From: a virus
Virus record (IMG/VR): IMGVR_UViG_3300018018_000001
Location: 1 to 64,000 of that record
Direction: 5' to 3' (one strand)
Length of the DNA: 64,000 bases
Each line of letters starts with the position of its first letter. Positions within the stretch are counted from its first letter, which is position 1. A model generated the notes under the pieces. That model was not told the origin of the DNA. It saw nothing but the letters and a program-made list of their open reading frames with translations, and made no database searches. A program made the translations under genes and the position numbers. This document shows positions 48,995 through 57,006 of this stretch, one piece after another.

Positions 48995-50357
48995 AAGTGA
49001 GTTTGAAAAAAAAGTAGCAGAATTTGAATATTCAGGAATTTCTGTTAATGATGTAAAGATAGGTTCAGAGGGCACCACTTTAACTTTACAACAAGGCAAT
49101 ATAACTTCAATGATTACCTTTGTATGGGGTGCTGAAGAAGATATTGGTCCTTTTGTTACTATTAAACCACAACAGGGTGAGGCTGTTAATCTTGATTTGA
49201 CTCCTCTTTCTCCACCTGTGGTAGATACAAAAGGAACAGGAAGACAAATTGATGTAAGTAATCTTAGTTGGCTTAATAAAGAAGCATTTGCAGGAATTAT
49301 ATCAGCGGCAGGTATGAAAGAAACTCCACCAGAACAAGAACCTGAGACCCAACCCGGGGAAGGCTCTGGTGCTCCTCAGCAGCAAGCTCAATCCCCTGCG
49401 GTTGAATTGGATGCTAAGACTGTTCCTGCTCCTAAGCCCCAAGGCCAGCCTGGTGAGGCCCTTATTGAAAGGGCAATAGCTTTGGGGTTGATGCCCAAAT
49501 CCGTATCTTCTGATTGGTTAAAAGAGGAAGATTCTTATACTGTAACCGTGCAAAAGGGAAAAGACAGTTTTAACTTGGTTGTAGGTGGGACTTCTCCTGA
49601 AGATGCCAAGAAGAAAGCTAAGGAACTGACTAAGGCTGATAAGGTTATGAATGTCAGTAAACAAGCTAAGAAGGAAATGGAATCTGTTGACCAAAAGGTT
49701 GATACCCAGATGAAATGTAAGACTTGTGGCTATATTGGTGCTGAGCCAAGTTTTCATAGGGATGAAATTAAGGGTTATGAGTACACTTGCCCCAAATGTG
49801 ATAGTCATGACGTTATGGATGCTCCTTCAGAGGTTAATCATAGCCGAATGAGAGTCAAACCTTCGGGTGTGGAAGAACATTGTGACACTAAACAGGAATG
49901 TGCAGATTGTGGCTATATAGGAAGTGAGTGTGAATTTGCACAAGGAACTATTCTTGGAGAACCTTCTGAAGAGCCCGAATGTCCTAAATGTGGTAGTTCA
50001 AATATTGAAGATATACAGGAGGAGAGTATGGAAAACAAGAATATCAGCCTTTTCAGATTTATTATCAGGGAAGGCAAGAGAATCAAGATTCCCCTTGGAG
50101 AGGCCAAGAAAAAGGGTAAAGAGCCCAATAAGGTGGTTACACAAAAACCCCTTACTTTCAAATGGGATAAGAAAGTGAAAGAAGGCATGGGTGAGGGAGA
50201 ATTTTCCAAGAAATTCTTTATCACAATGGCCAATGCCATAAAGAGATTCCCTGAGCAGATTTCCAAGGAACAACTTATCAGCACTATGATTATGGTTTTC
50301 CAACAGGAGAATCCACGTTTTGATGCTGATAGGTTTAGAGCCTTTATCGAAAAGTAA
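48912..50357 (+). CDS. Tagged head protein with two zinc ribbons
   Basis: 481 residues. Tag MKATEFLHEQEDV is the closest in the window to T4 internal-protein tags. Then an acidic beta domain (residues ~20-110), a Pro/Gln linker, a helical domain, and two zinc ribbons: CKTCGYIG...CPKC (~269-292) and CADCGYIG...CPKCG (~330-360). The last 109 residues start at an internal ATG with a strong ribosome site. Largest tagged protein. Confidence 0.75.
   Translation: MKATEFLHEQEDVLQTMASEPIPLETAKSEFEKKVAEFEYSGISVNDVKIGSEGTTLTLQQGNITSMITFVWGAEEDIGPFVTIKPQQGEAVNLDLTPLSPPVVDTKGTGRQIDVSNLSWLNKEAFAGIISAAGMKETPPEQEPETQPGEGSGAPQQQAQSPAVELDAKTVPAPKPQGQPGEALIERAIALGLMPKSVSSDWLKEEDSYTVTVQKGKDSFNLVVGGTSPEDAKKKAKELTKADKVMNVSKQAKKEMESVDQKVDTQMKCKTCGYIGAEPSFHRDEIKGYEYTCPKCDSHDVMDAPSEVNHSRMRVKPSGVEEHCDTKQECADCGYIGSECEFAQGTILGEPSEEPECPKCGSSNIEDIQEESMENKNISLFRFIIREGKRIKIPLGEAKKKGKEPNKVVTQKPLTFKWDKKVKEGMGEGEFSKKFFITMANAIKRFPEQISKEQLISTMIMVFQQENPRFDADRFRAFIEK
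50028..50357 (+). CDS. Probable internal-start product of 48912
   Basis: ATG 50028 is in frame (residue 373) and preceded by CAGGAGGAGAGT. The 109-residue product begins MENKNISLFRFIIREGKR, tag-like with IRE|G at the expected place. It would give a separate basic protein, similar in logic to 10715 and 58558. Confidence 0.55.
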   Translation: MENKNISLFRFIIREGKRIKIPLGEAKKKGKEPNKVVTQKPLTFKWDKKVKEGMGEGEFSKKFFITMANAIKRFPEQISKEQLISTMIMVFQQENPRFDADRFRAFIEK

Positions 50358-50365
50358 ACAATGGT

Positions 50366-50425
50366 GGGGTAGCTAAATTCTACATATTGTCTTTGCTGTA
50401 GCCACCCCTACAGCCTAGCTACTCC
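50366..50425 (+). ncRNA. Nested hairpin in an 88-base gap
   Basis: GGGGTAGCTA (50366-50375) pairs with TAGCTACTCC (50416-50425), and inside it CTGTAG (50396-50401) pairs with CTACAG (50408-50413). The element sits just before the gene at 50446. No U-run follows, so it is more likely a leader structure than a terminator. Confidence 0.35.
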
Positions 50426-50445
50426 TCCTGATTTTTGGGGGAAAA

Positions 50446-51201
50446 ATGAAATTTTCTAGCAAATTAGACTTAGAATTATTTCTGACAGAGATTGATAGGC
50501 TTGATCTTCTTGGGGAGGTAGATGAAAGCTTTGTCCCTACTCCTGAAATGGAAGAGTCTTTTATTAAGCGCAGGAAACCTCTTTCTGGTGCTTTAAAAGA
50601 TTTCCGAAAGTCCCAGGATACTAAGGGAGAGTGGAGGACAAGTAGACATGGAATTATGAGAGGAATAAATAAATTCCATAAATCCACTGAAGGAAAAAGA
50701 TTCCATCGAAACTTGGGTAGATTCCTTTCTTCTCGATATTTTCATCCCAGGATTAAAGGTCTTGTAAAAGATGACCAGGAGGATAGTAGCAAATCCGCAA
50801 GGGCAGAGGAAAGTTTGAGTAAATTTGATTTAGCTGAAGCTTTGAAGGCCATAACCAGTATTAGGACTCACTGTTTTATTGAATTGGAATATTTCCATCC
50901 ATTACAGGAAGAATTAGATTATGAAGATTTCCTGGAAGAGATTCTCCCTGAGTTAATATCTATTGAGAAAAAGCTTTGGGCGAATGAAAAGCTTAATGGC
51001 TATGACTTAAAGATTTTGCTCCAGTTGGTGGACAAGAAAGAATTGGCAAATGCTATAGCCGGTGATACAGGGTTGGAATCTAAGCGGATAGAAGAAGCTT
51101 GGAATGAGTTTGAAAAGAAAGCCGAAATTGATGAGAACGTCATTAATTTCATTGGGGAGAAATTCTGTGAAAAAGCTACGCAAAAGGTAGGCAAAAGGTA
51201 G
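50446..51201 (+). CDS. Hypothetical head-module protein
   Basis: 251 residues. The start contains LELFLTEIDRL, whose FLTE matches the T4 gp23 cleavage site motif, so it may be a protease substrate though it lacks the standard tag. Basic central region (RHGIMRGINKFHKSTEGKRF), helical C-terminal half. No recognised domain. Confidence 0.6.
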   Translation: MKFSSKLDLELFLTEIDRLDLLGEVDESFVPTPEMEESFIKRRKPLSGALKDFRKSQDTKGEWRTSRHGIMRGINKFHKSTEGKRFHRNLGRFLSSRYFHPRIKGLVKDDQEDSSKSARAEESLSKFDLAEALKAITSIRTHCFIELEYFHPLQEELDYEDFLEEILPELISIEKKLWANEKLNGYDLKILLQLVDKKELANAIAGDTGLESKRIEEAWNEFEKKAEIDENVINFIGEKFCEKATQKVGKR

Positions 51202-51203
51202 GC

Positions 51204-51494
51204 ATGAATAAAGCGCAAAAAATTCTTAAAGAATTTGCAGAAAGTCCCTTTCACGCTAACGTGGGGGAGGATGATTTTGTAAAGGAACTTATTAGAACAT
51301 CATTGGCTTCAGAGCTTGATGCTATTTCTCTTTATGAACAAGTATTAGCCCAAACTGACAATGAAGAAATGATAAAAGTTTTTGAACATGTTTTAAGTGA
51401 AGAAAAAGATCACTTAGAATTGTTTAATAGTTTACTCAAAAAATTTGACAAAGAACAAGCGAATAAAGAAGGTTACTCAGTGGAGGAAACATGA
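51204..51494 (+). CDS. Tagged ferritin-like protein, EncFtn-type
   Basis: 96 residues. Tag MNKAQKILKEFAESP (FAE|S, exact T4-type site). The rest is a two-helix half-ferritin: E37, Y44, E67 and H70 (SEEKDH). Spacing equals that of the encapsulated ferritin of Rhodospirillum rubrum (E32, Y39, E62, H65), and total length is similar. That family oxidises iron as ring-shaped oligomers inside encapsulin shells. Here the tag suggests loading into a phage capsid. A rubrerythrin-like fragment is the alternative. Confidence 0.8.
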   Translation: MNKAQKILKEFAESPFHANVGEDDFVKELIRTSLASELDAISLYEQVLAQTDNEEMIKVFEHVLSEEKDHLELFNSLLKKFDKEQANKEGYSVEET

Positions 51495-51826
51495 AAAGCA
51501 AAGCATTTAAAGTATTGGAATCCCTTATTCTTACCGAAGGAAAAGATTATCTCTATCTCATAGATCTTGATGAGCGGGGATCTTTCAGAGCACATGTTGA
51601 GGATGCCAAAACAGGAAAAGTAGTCTTTCAGTTTTCTAATGAGGAAGAAGAAGAGGTTTTGGATGATGAAGGTGAACCCACTGGTGAGGTTCATACCTTT
51701 GATGGAGAAATAAGCATGGTTCGAGATGGATATATGAAACATGGTGAGGATATAGTGGGTCTGGAAGAATATCTAATTGACATGAAAATCATACCCGCAG
51801 GATCTCATCTTAAGAAGGGGAATTAA
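51491..51826 (+). CDS. Tagged acidic protein
   Basis: 111 residues. Tag MKSKAFKVLESLILTEG offers VLE|S and LTE|G, both T4-like. The rest is an acidic beta domain with a Glu run near residue 55. Overlaps the ferritin-like gene by ATGA, so the two are made together. Confidence 0.7.
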   Translation: MKSKAFKVLESLILTEGKDYLYLIDLDERGSFRAHVEDAKTGKVVFQFSNEEEEEVLDDEGEPTGEVHTFDGEISMVRDGYMKHGEDIVGLEEYLIDMKIIPAGSHLKKGN

Positions 51827-51827
51827 T

Positions 51828-52130
51828 ATGAAAAACAAAGCGCAAGTAGTTTTGGATAGTCTCAAAGAGGCTGAAGGTGATTTTACTCCCCAGGAAAAGG
51901 AGCTTATAAATACTGGGTATATTCATATAAGAGATAGTCATATGTTTGGTGATGCTCCTCTTTTTAAGAAAGGAAATGATTACAAATTTGTTTATCAAGG
52001 AAAAGTAATGACCCCTCAAGAAATATATGATGATCTTGTCCAAAATTGGGACCCGCAATCAGAGGAAGAAGTTAGTTGGAAAATGGATAGTATGAAGGGC
52101 TATTTCAAAGCTTTTGGGATAAAGGATTAA
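51828..52130 (+). CDS. Tagged protein, unknown
   Basis: 100 residues. Tag MKNKAQVVLDSLKEAEG (SLKE|AEG). The body is alpha/beta, ending with a Trp-containing helix. One base after the previous stop. Confidence 0.7.
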   Translation: MKNKAQVVLDSLKEAEGDFTPQEKELINTGYIHIRDSHMFGDAPLFKKGNDYKFVYQGKVMTPQEIYDDLVQNWDPQSEEEVSWKMDSMKGYFKAFGIKD

Positions 52131-52150
52131 AATTAATAAAAGGGGAAGGT

Positions 52151-52681
52151 ATGAAGGTATGCTCAAAGTGTAAGATTCCTAAGAATGAATTAGAGTTTCC
52201 TAAAAGAAAAAAAGAAAAAGATGGTTATAATCCTTGGTGTAAATTATGTATTAATAAATACAATAAAGGATTATATTTGAAGAACGGAAGAAAAAATAGG
52301 ATTTGTAACCCAGAAAGAAATAGAGAATCTAAACTGAAATGGAAGACTAATAATCCCGAAAAAGTTATTGAAATAAGAAGAAGGGATTACAAAAATTGTC
52401 ATAATAAATGTCTTGATTATTATGGTCATAAATGTGCTCTTTGCCCTCAAATAGAAAATTTAGTTATTGATCATATTGGTGGATATGATGGTAAAAGTCC
52501 AAGAGGTGGGATCTCTCTTTGGAGATGGTTGATTAAAAGTAATTTTCCACCAGGATTCAGAGTTCTTTGTATGAGATGTAATACTATTGATGGGGCTCTT
52601 AGATCTCATCCTCTTTTAAATTTGAGAGGAATTGATGATTTATTAAATATTTTAAAAAATACGCCTTATATTAAGGCATAG
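52151..52681 (+). CDS. HNH-type homing endonuclease
   Basis: 176 residues. CSKCKIPKNELEFPKR module with CKLC, basic linker, and a divergent HNH core CALCPQIENLVIDHIGG...RVLCMRCN. The last residues include LRSHPLLNLRG. Related N-terminus to 35526 and 42896, different C-terminus. Confidence 0.8.
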   Translation: MKVCSKCKIPKNELEFPKRKKEKDGYNPWCKLCINKYNKGLYLKNGRKNRICNPERNRESKLKWKTNNPEKVIEIRRRDYKNCHNKCLDYYGHKCALCPQIENLVIDHIGGYDGKSPRGGISLWRWLIKSNFPPGFRVLCMRCNTIDGALRSHPLLNLRGIDDLLNILKNTPYIKA

Positions 52682-52742
52682 AAGGAGGTGTATCATGACG
52701 CTATAAGACTTAAGTTTAAATGTCTTTGGTAGGTGATACAGA

Positions 52743-52967
52743 ATGGACCCAAAACTTCTCAAACTTCCTAAGCAGAACAGGAAGAAAGCAGGTGGAGGAT
52801 CTCAAAAAGATCGGCAAATGATGGCTCATAGAGCCAAGCATTCCCGATATCTTAGAGAGGGGCGATTAGAGAAAAACAAAGCCCGAAGAGCTTTAACCCA
52901 AAAACATAGAGAAGCTAAACAAGCTTTAAAGAAAACTCACAGAGCCAATACTGCAGTGGCGCAGTGA
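52743..52967 (+). CDS. Very basic small protein
   Basis: 74 residues, about one third Lys/Arg, mainly one long helix (RLEKNKARRALTQKH). No tag. Could condense DNA or act as a core protein of the prohead. A 61-base gap before it contains a good ribosome site followed by a 3-codon frame. Confidence 0.55.
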   Translation: MDPKLLKLPKQNRKKAGGGSQKDRQMMAHRAKHSRYLREGRLEKNKARRALTQKHREAKQALKKTHRANTAVAQ

Positions 52968-52976
52968 GGTGGGGAT

Positions 52977-53018
52977 GGGGGAAACCTCAAAAACCCCTTG
53001 AGGTATTCCCCCTTTATT
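52977..53018. terminator. Strong intrinsic terminator
   Basis: GGGGGAA-A-CCTCAA pairs with TTGAGG-TA-TTCCCCC (13 pairs, one internal loop), loop AAACCCC, then TTTATT. Ends the basic-protein transcript. Confidence 0.8.
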
Positions 53019-53031
53019 AAATGGAGGTTTT

Positions 53032-53259
53032 ATGCCAGCACAAATTCAACCCAGCAGTTGGCTTAAGAATTATAGTTGGAAAATGTCTAAGGATTCTTCC
53101 ATTGGAAATGGTGTGGTATATACTAACTCACAAAAGCCTGGACATGAAATTGTTCTTTTTGACGATGGGAGAATAGAACATCGTTTGCATGGTCAAAAGA
53201 TTGCTGCAGTTGACTCTAAGAATGTAGCAGCATATATGTCTAAAATCCATAGATATTAA
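53032..53259 (+). CDS. Hypothetical protein
   Basis: 75 residues, beta-rich with a Trp-containing start (SSWLKNYSWKMSKD) and HEIVLFDDGRIEHRLHG. First gene after the terminator with GGAGG. Resembles small phage KTSC- or PAS-free beta proteins, no family named. Confidence 0.55.
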   Translation: MPAQIQPSSWLKNYSWKMSKDSSIGNGVVYTNSQKPGHEIVLFDDGRIEHRLHGQKIAAVDSKNVAAYMSKIHRY

Positions 53260-53272
53260 AAGGGAGGGTTAT

Positions 53273-53431
53273 ATGGATATTGATAATTTTATTGAAAAAG
53301 TTGGGGATTTTTTATCTGCTGAAAATGAAGAACAAGTGAAAAGAATTGAAGAATGTGATGTTTCTAAATTTAAGGTAGCGATAAGAAAACTAAATATTGA
53401 TTTAAGTAGTAATAAGGAGGAAATAGATTGA
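53273..53431 (+). CDS. Small helical protein
   Basis: 52 residues from ATG 53273 after GGGAGGG. Acidic helix-turn-helix shape, not a DNA-binding HTH by charge. Overlaps the next start by ATTGA. Confidence 0.5.
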   Translation: MDIDNFIEKVGDFLSAENEEQVKRIEECDVSKFKVAIRKLNIDLSSNKEEID

Positions 53432-53640
53432 AAGTAGAGCAACAAGTCTCTTTTTTCGTCCGTAGAGATGTTTTAGAGAAATACATAGCAGAAAATAAGG
53501 AATGTACTCTTTTTAACTTCTCTGGGTTGTTTGGTACTAATGGGGAAATGATTTTAACAATTACCCCTGTTCGTGAACATTCACTATTGGGCCAAGGAAG
53601 AGCCACCATATTTGGGGAGCAAACAAGAGGTATTGCATAA
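53428..53640 (+). CDS. Hypothetical beta-protein, TTG start
   Basis: TTG 53428 with AAGGAGG at good spacing. 70 residues, alternating strands and one helix. Overlaps the next gene by TAATG. Confidence 0.5.
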   Translation: MKVEQQVSFFVRRDVLEKYIAENKECTLFNFSGLFGTNGEMILTITPVREHSLLGQGRATIFGEQTRGIA

Positions 53641-53795
53641 TGATAAAACCTGAATACCGATGTCAAAAATGTCATTGGTATTTTAAGAGGGATAAGCCAG
53701 GACCAACCCAATGCCCCAAATGTGGATATAACTATGTTGATTGGCTTAATCATGAGAAAGTTATAAAGTCATTAGGTGATTATGGGAGAGCATAA
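53640..53795 (+). CDS. Zinc-ribbon protein
   Basis: 51 residues with CQKCHWYF and CPKCGYNY, one classical ribbon. Overlaps both neighbours by TAATG. Confidence 0.6.
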   Translation: MIKPEYRCQKCHWYFKRDKPGPTQCPKCGYNYVDWLNHEKVIKSLGDYGRA

Positions 53796-54352
53796 TGAAT
53801 AAAGCAAGAAAGTTGCTAAGTTTTTTAATTGAAGCTTCTGGTGATACTCAAGGAGATATTCAAGGAGATAATGTAGTCCCTCCTGCTGAAGATATTGCCG
53901 ATCAGTTGTTAACCAATTTAAGTAAAGATTTAAAAGTTACAAAGGGTGAGGTTGAACCTGTTCCTGATGAATTTACTGCTAAATTTATAGCAGTAGATGA
54001 GGATGAGGTTGAAGATAAAACTGATTTGGACTTTACCGATGGTGGGAATCATAGTGCTTATCCTGATTTTGTTCCTAAGGGTGATTACTGGTTTTCCAAG
54101 AATAAATCGGAAGAAGGTAAAGTAGGAATTTGTTGCCATGAATTTGTTGAGGATATGGTCCTTAAACATATTACTGGTCTTGGAAATTATGACTTTGTTC
54201 ATACGGCTGTAGCAGATCCAGTAGAGGCTATTGTTCGATGGATTTATAGAAAAGTCAATCCAGGGAAAGAAGAGGCATTAAAAAAGGCTTCTCCTCAAGT
54301 GGAAAAGTGGGTAGAGTTTTGGTCAAATCTTAATGAGCAATATGAGGATTAA
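53795..54352 (+). CDS. Tagged protein, unknown
   Basis: 185 residues. Tag MNKARKLLSFLIEASGD: LIE|A fits the T4 protease rule exactly. An acidic linker follows, then an alpha/beta domain with two adjacent Cys (GICCHEFVED) and a Trp-rich helical end. No family recognised. Confidence 0.75.
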   Translation: MNKARKLLSFLIEASGDTQGDIQGDNVVPPAEDIADQLLTNLSKDLKVTKGEVEPVPDEFTAKFIAVDEDEVEDKTDLDFTDGGNHSAYPDFVPKGDYWFSKNKSEEGKVGICCHEFVEDMVLKHITGLGNYDFVHTAVADPVEAIVRWIYRKVNPGKEEALKKASPQVEKWVEFWSNLNEQYED

Positions 54353-54354
54353 TA

Positions 54355-54957
54355 GTGAAAATAGATTTATGCTATTATGGGTGTGGACAAAAAGCAATGT
54401 ATGAACTAAAGAACGGCAGAGGGTGCTGTTCTAGTAGTCAAAATTCTTGCCCAGAGATTAAAAGAAAAAATAAAGGAAATAGAGAATCCAAAAAGGGCAA
54501 CAAAAATCCCATGTTTAGAAAAAAGCATACCACAAGTTCATTACAAGAAATGAGTAAGTCCCATAAAGGAAAGAAAAAACCTTGGGTTACTGAAAGAAAT
54601 AAGAAATTAATAAATAATAAAAATCCTATGTTTGGAAAGAAAAGACTTGATGTTATTGAAAGAAACAAAAAATCAATAGGTGATAAAAGTTATAATTGGC
54701 ATGGTGGATCTTCTTTTGAACCTTATTCTCCTGAATTTAATAACAAGTTGAAGGAACAAATAAGGAATAAATTTGATCATACTTGTGTCCTTTGCGGTGA
54801 GTATGCAAAAGTACCTCATCATATAGATTATAACAAAAAAAATAACAGAGAGGATAATTTTGTTCTTTTATGTAAAAGTGATAACTCTAAAGTGAATAAG
54901 AATAGAGTTCAATGGGAAATCTATTTTAGACTATTCCTTATGATGTGGGGAAAATAA
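54355..54957 (+). CDS. HNH homing endonuclease with NUMOD3 repeats
   Basis: GTG start. 200 residues. YYGCGQKAMYELKN...CC...SCPE module, repeats GNKNPMFRKKH, SHKGKKKPWVTERNKK, GKKRLDVIERNKK, and HNH core CVLCGEYAKVPHHIDYNKK...LLCKSDN, with Asp for the last Cys. Most similar to 22184 in overall plan. Confidence 0.9.
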   Translation: MKIDLCYYGCGQKAMYELKNGRGCCSSSQNSCPEIKRKNKGNRESKKGNKNPMFRKKHTTSSLQEMSKSHKGKKKPWVTERNKKLINNKNPMFGKKRLDVIERNKKSIGDKSYNWHGGSSFEPYSPEFNNKLKEQIRNKFDHTCVLCGEYAKVPHHIDYNKKNNREDNFVLLCKSDNSKVNKNRVQWEIYFRLFLMMWGK

Positions 54958-54958
54958 T

Positions 54959-55177
54959 TTGACTAAAAAACCCAATAATGGAGAATTAGTTCCCTATATT
55001 CTTGATGCCATAGAAAAGGGGATAGATGTTTCAACAAGAAATAAAGCTATTAAATATCTTAGCAGTTTTATTGACACTGAAACTGATCCTGGTGCAATAA
55101 CTTCCCTTGAGTTTTTAGTAAAATATCTTGATACCAAAGCTTATGCCGAATTATATGCTTATGTAGGGACTTTATGA
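54959..55177 (+). CDS. Small helical protein, TTG start
   Basis: 72 residues from TTG 54959; the ribosome site GGGG lies in the endonuclease end. Mostly helix. If the HNH gene inserted here, it may have displaced a better start. Overlaps the next gene by ATGA. Confidence 0.5.
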   Translation: MTKKPNNGELVPYILDAIEKGIDVSTRNKAIKYLSSFIDTETDPGAITSLEFLVKYLDTKAYAELYAYVGTL

Positions 55178-55719
55178 AATTTAAAGAGGATGACAACCGG
55201 CTGAATCAAACCACCTATGAACCTCATAAGCTGAATATTTCTGTTGGAAGATTCCCAGGTGGGCATGATGAAAGACCACAAAATGACCTTGGGACTTCCC
55301 CAAAAAAGAGAGTGCAAGACATAAATAATAAAGCGGCTTACCAAATGACTAAGGATGAATATGTAAAGAAAGAAATGTCTTATAAAAGAAAACATGGTAT
55401 TGTGGGGTCTGGTAGATTTGGTGGGGCTCAAGGGCTTAAAGCGGAAGCAGAAAAAATGCATAAAATTATGGTTAAGGATGCACTCAGTAAAGACAAGACT
55501 GTTCCTCCTGAGGTTTTAGCCGATTATCCGGATCTTACAATGAAGAAAGAAACTCTTGGAACCCCTGTAGGTGGGTATGGGCATCCGATTACTGCTTTTA
55601 CTGGAATCCATGGTTATCAACCTAAGCCTTATGACCAATTTGGAATAAAGGGAAGAAAGAGAGATAAGAAGTCTAAAGCTAAAAAAGCCTTAGAACTTCT
55701 CTTTGCTGCTGAGGTATAA
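55174..55719 (+). CDS. Head-module protein with a C-terminal tag-like helix
   Basis: 181 residues. Contains KTVPPEVLADYPDL near residues 110-123, a motif I recognise from other large-phage proteins. The last residues KSKAKKALELLFAAE resemble the tag but lie at the C-terminus. N-terminal region basic and disordered. Abuts the ATP-grasp gene. Confidence 0.6.
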   Translation: MKFKEDDNRLNQTTYEPHKLNISVGRFPGGHDERPQNDLGTSPKKRVQDINNKAAYQMTKDEYVKKEMSYKRKHGIVGSGRFGGAQGLKAEAEKMHKIMVKDALSKDKTVPPEVLADYPDLTMKKETLGTPVGGYGHPITAFTGIHGYQPKPYDQFGIKGRKRDKKSKAKKALELLFAAEV

Positions 55720-57006
55720 ATGCCCAAAGTAAACTATCTGCTTAATGAAATAAAGTCTATTAACGAAATTGGTGCTCAGAAATTTCTAATCCTGGATGGT
55801 GGGGAACAGGTTAATATTGCTGAAAGACTGGGCAGGGATGCTGAAGTCTTTTATTTTGTTCCTTGGTATGATTCTGATCCCAAAGTAGATAGGCCATATG
55901 TAGGTCTCAATCTAAAAGGGGTAACCGTAGTTTATGACTATTGGAACCATCTAAAAGAGGCAGACAGGATATTCTTTCCAGATTGCTATTATGAGGATTT
56001 AGCGGAAAATATTTCTGAACAAGGGTATATTGTTATTGGACCAAGAAAAGCAGCAGTTCTGGAATATGATAAAGAGATAATGAGAAAAGAGTGTATGAGG
56101 GTTGGACTTAAAATGGCTGAGGCCGAAAAGATAAAAGGGCTAAAACATTTAATCAGGGTATTAGATGGAAAAGAGGGTACAATAGTAAAACCAAAGATAT
56201 TTAGGGGGGAAAGTGAGACTTGGGAATACAAGTCAAAACTTAGTGGACAAGCTAAATTTGATGGTATATCCTTAAGTCTTGGCCCATTTGCCGAAAGCTT
56301 TGAGTGGTTTGTTGAAAAGCCTGTTAAGGGCCTGGAAATGGGAGTAGATGGGATAACTATAGACGGAGAGTTAATATACCCTATGATTTGGGGTTGCACT
56401 AGCGGGTATATGTTTTTGGGTAGAATTGATAATCCTGACAAAGTTCCTGAGCCATTTAAATCTACTAATTCAAAACTATCCAAGTTGTTTGAAGAGTATA
56501 AAGTAAAAAGTTTTTTTGGGACAGAAGAAATTATTCATGAGGATAAAAAAGGTTCTACTTTTATAGATTTAGCTATGCGCCTTTCTAATTCTCATATTAG
56601 TGGAATATTTACAGAATTAATTAAGAATTTTCCTGATTTTCTATTCAGTATGGGAAGTGATAAAATTATTATTCCAGATGTAGAGGCTACTCATGTAGGA
56701 TCAGCAGTTTTAGTATTATCTAAAGAAGCTGAAGAATGGGTGACTATTAAATCTCCAAAGGAAATGACTAATTTGAAACTAGAGTATATGTCTAAGAATC
56801 AGGAAGGAGATTACATTATAGCCCCAAGAAAACAAGTAACTTGTGGGGCTCTTGTTGCATTAGGTAAATCATGGGATGAAGTAATCTCTAAACTTCAAGA
56901 GGATTTTAAAAAAATAGAAGCTAGTATTGGATTAGATCCTATACCAGGTGTTAGCGAATATGAAGAAATGATAGAAAAGGTAAATTCTTTCGGGTTGGAG
57001 TTTTAG
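55720..57006 (+). CDS. ATP-grasp-like ligase
   Basis: 428 residues. N-terminal Rossmann-like region (QKFLILDGGEQVNIAERLG, YIVIGPRKAAVLEYDK), then ATP-grasp elements: EGTIVKPKIFRG with the nucleotide-binding Lys, WFVEKPVKGLEMGVDGITID, and a C-terminal closing domain. The order resembles GAR synthetase. ATP-grasp enzymes join a carboxylate to an amine or thiol. Substrate unknown; location beside the protease and capsid genes suggests it may modify a virion or host protein. Confidence 0.7.
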   Translation: MPKVNYLLNEIKSINEIGAQKFLILDGGEQVNIAERLGRDAEVFYFVPWYDSDPKVDRPYVGLNLKGVTVVYDYWNHLKEADRIFFPDCYYEDLAENISEQGYIVIGPRKAAVLEYDKEIMRKECMRVGLKMAEAEKIKGLKHLIRVLDGKEGTIVKPKIFRGESETWEYKSKLSGQAKFDGISLSLGPFAESFEWFVEKPVKGLEMGVDGITIDGELIYPMIWGCTSGYMFLGRIDNPDKVPEPFKSTNSKLSKLFEEYKVKSFFGTEEIIHEDKKGSTFIDLAMRLSNSHISGIFTELIKNFPDFLFSMGSDKIIIPDVEATHVGSAVLVLSKEAEEWVTIKSPKEMTNLKLEYMSKNQEGDYIIAPRKQVTCGALVALGKSWDEVISKLQEDFKKIEASIGLDPIPGVSEYEEMIEKVNSFGLEF

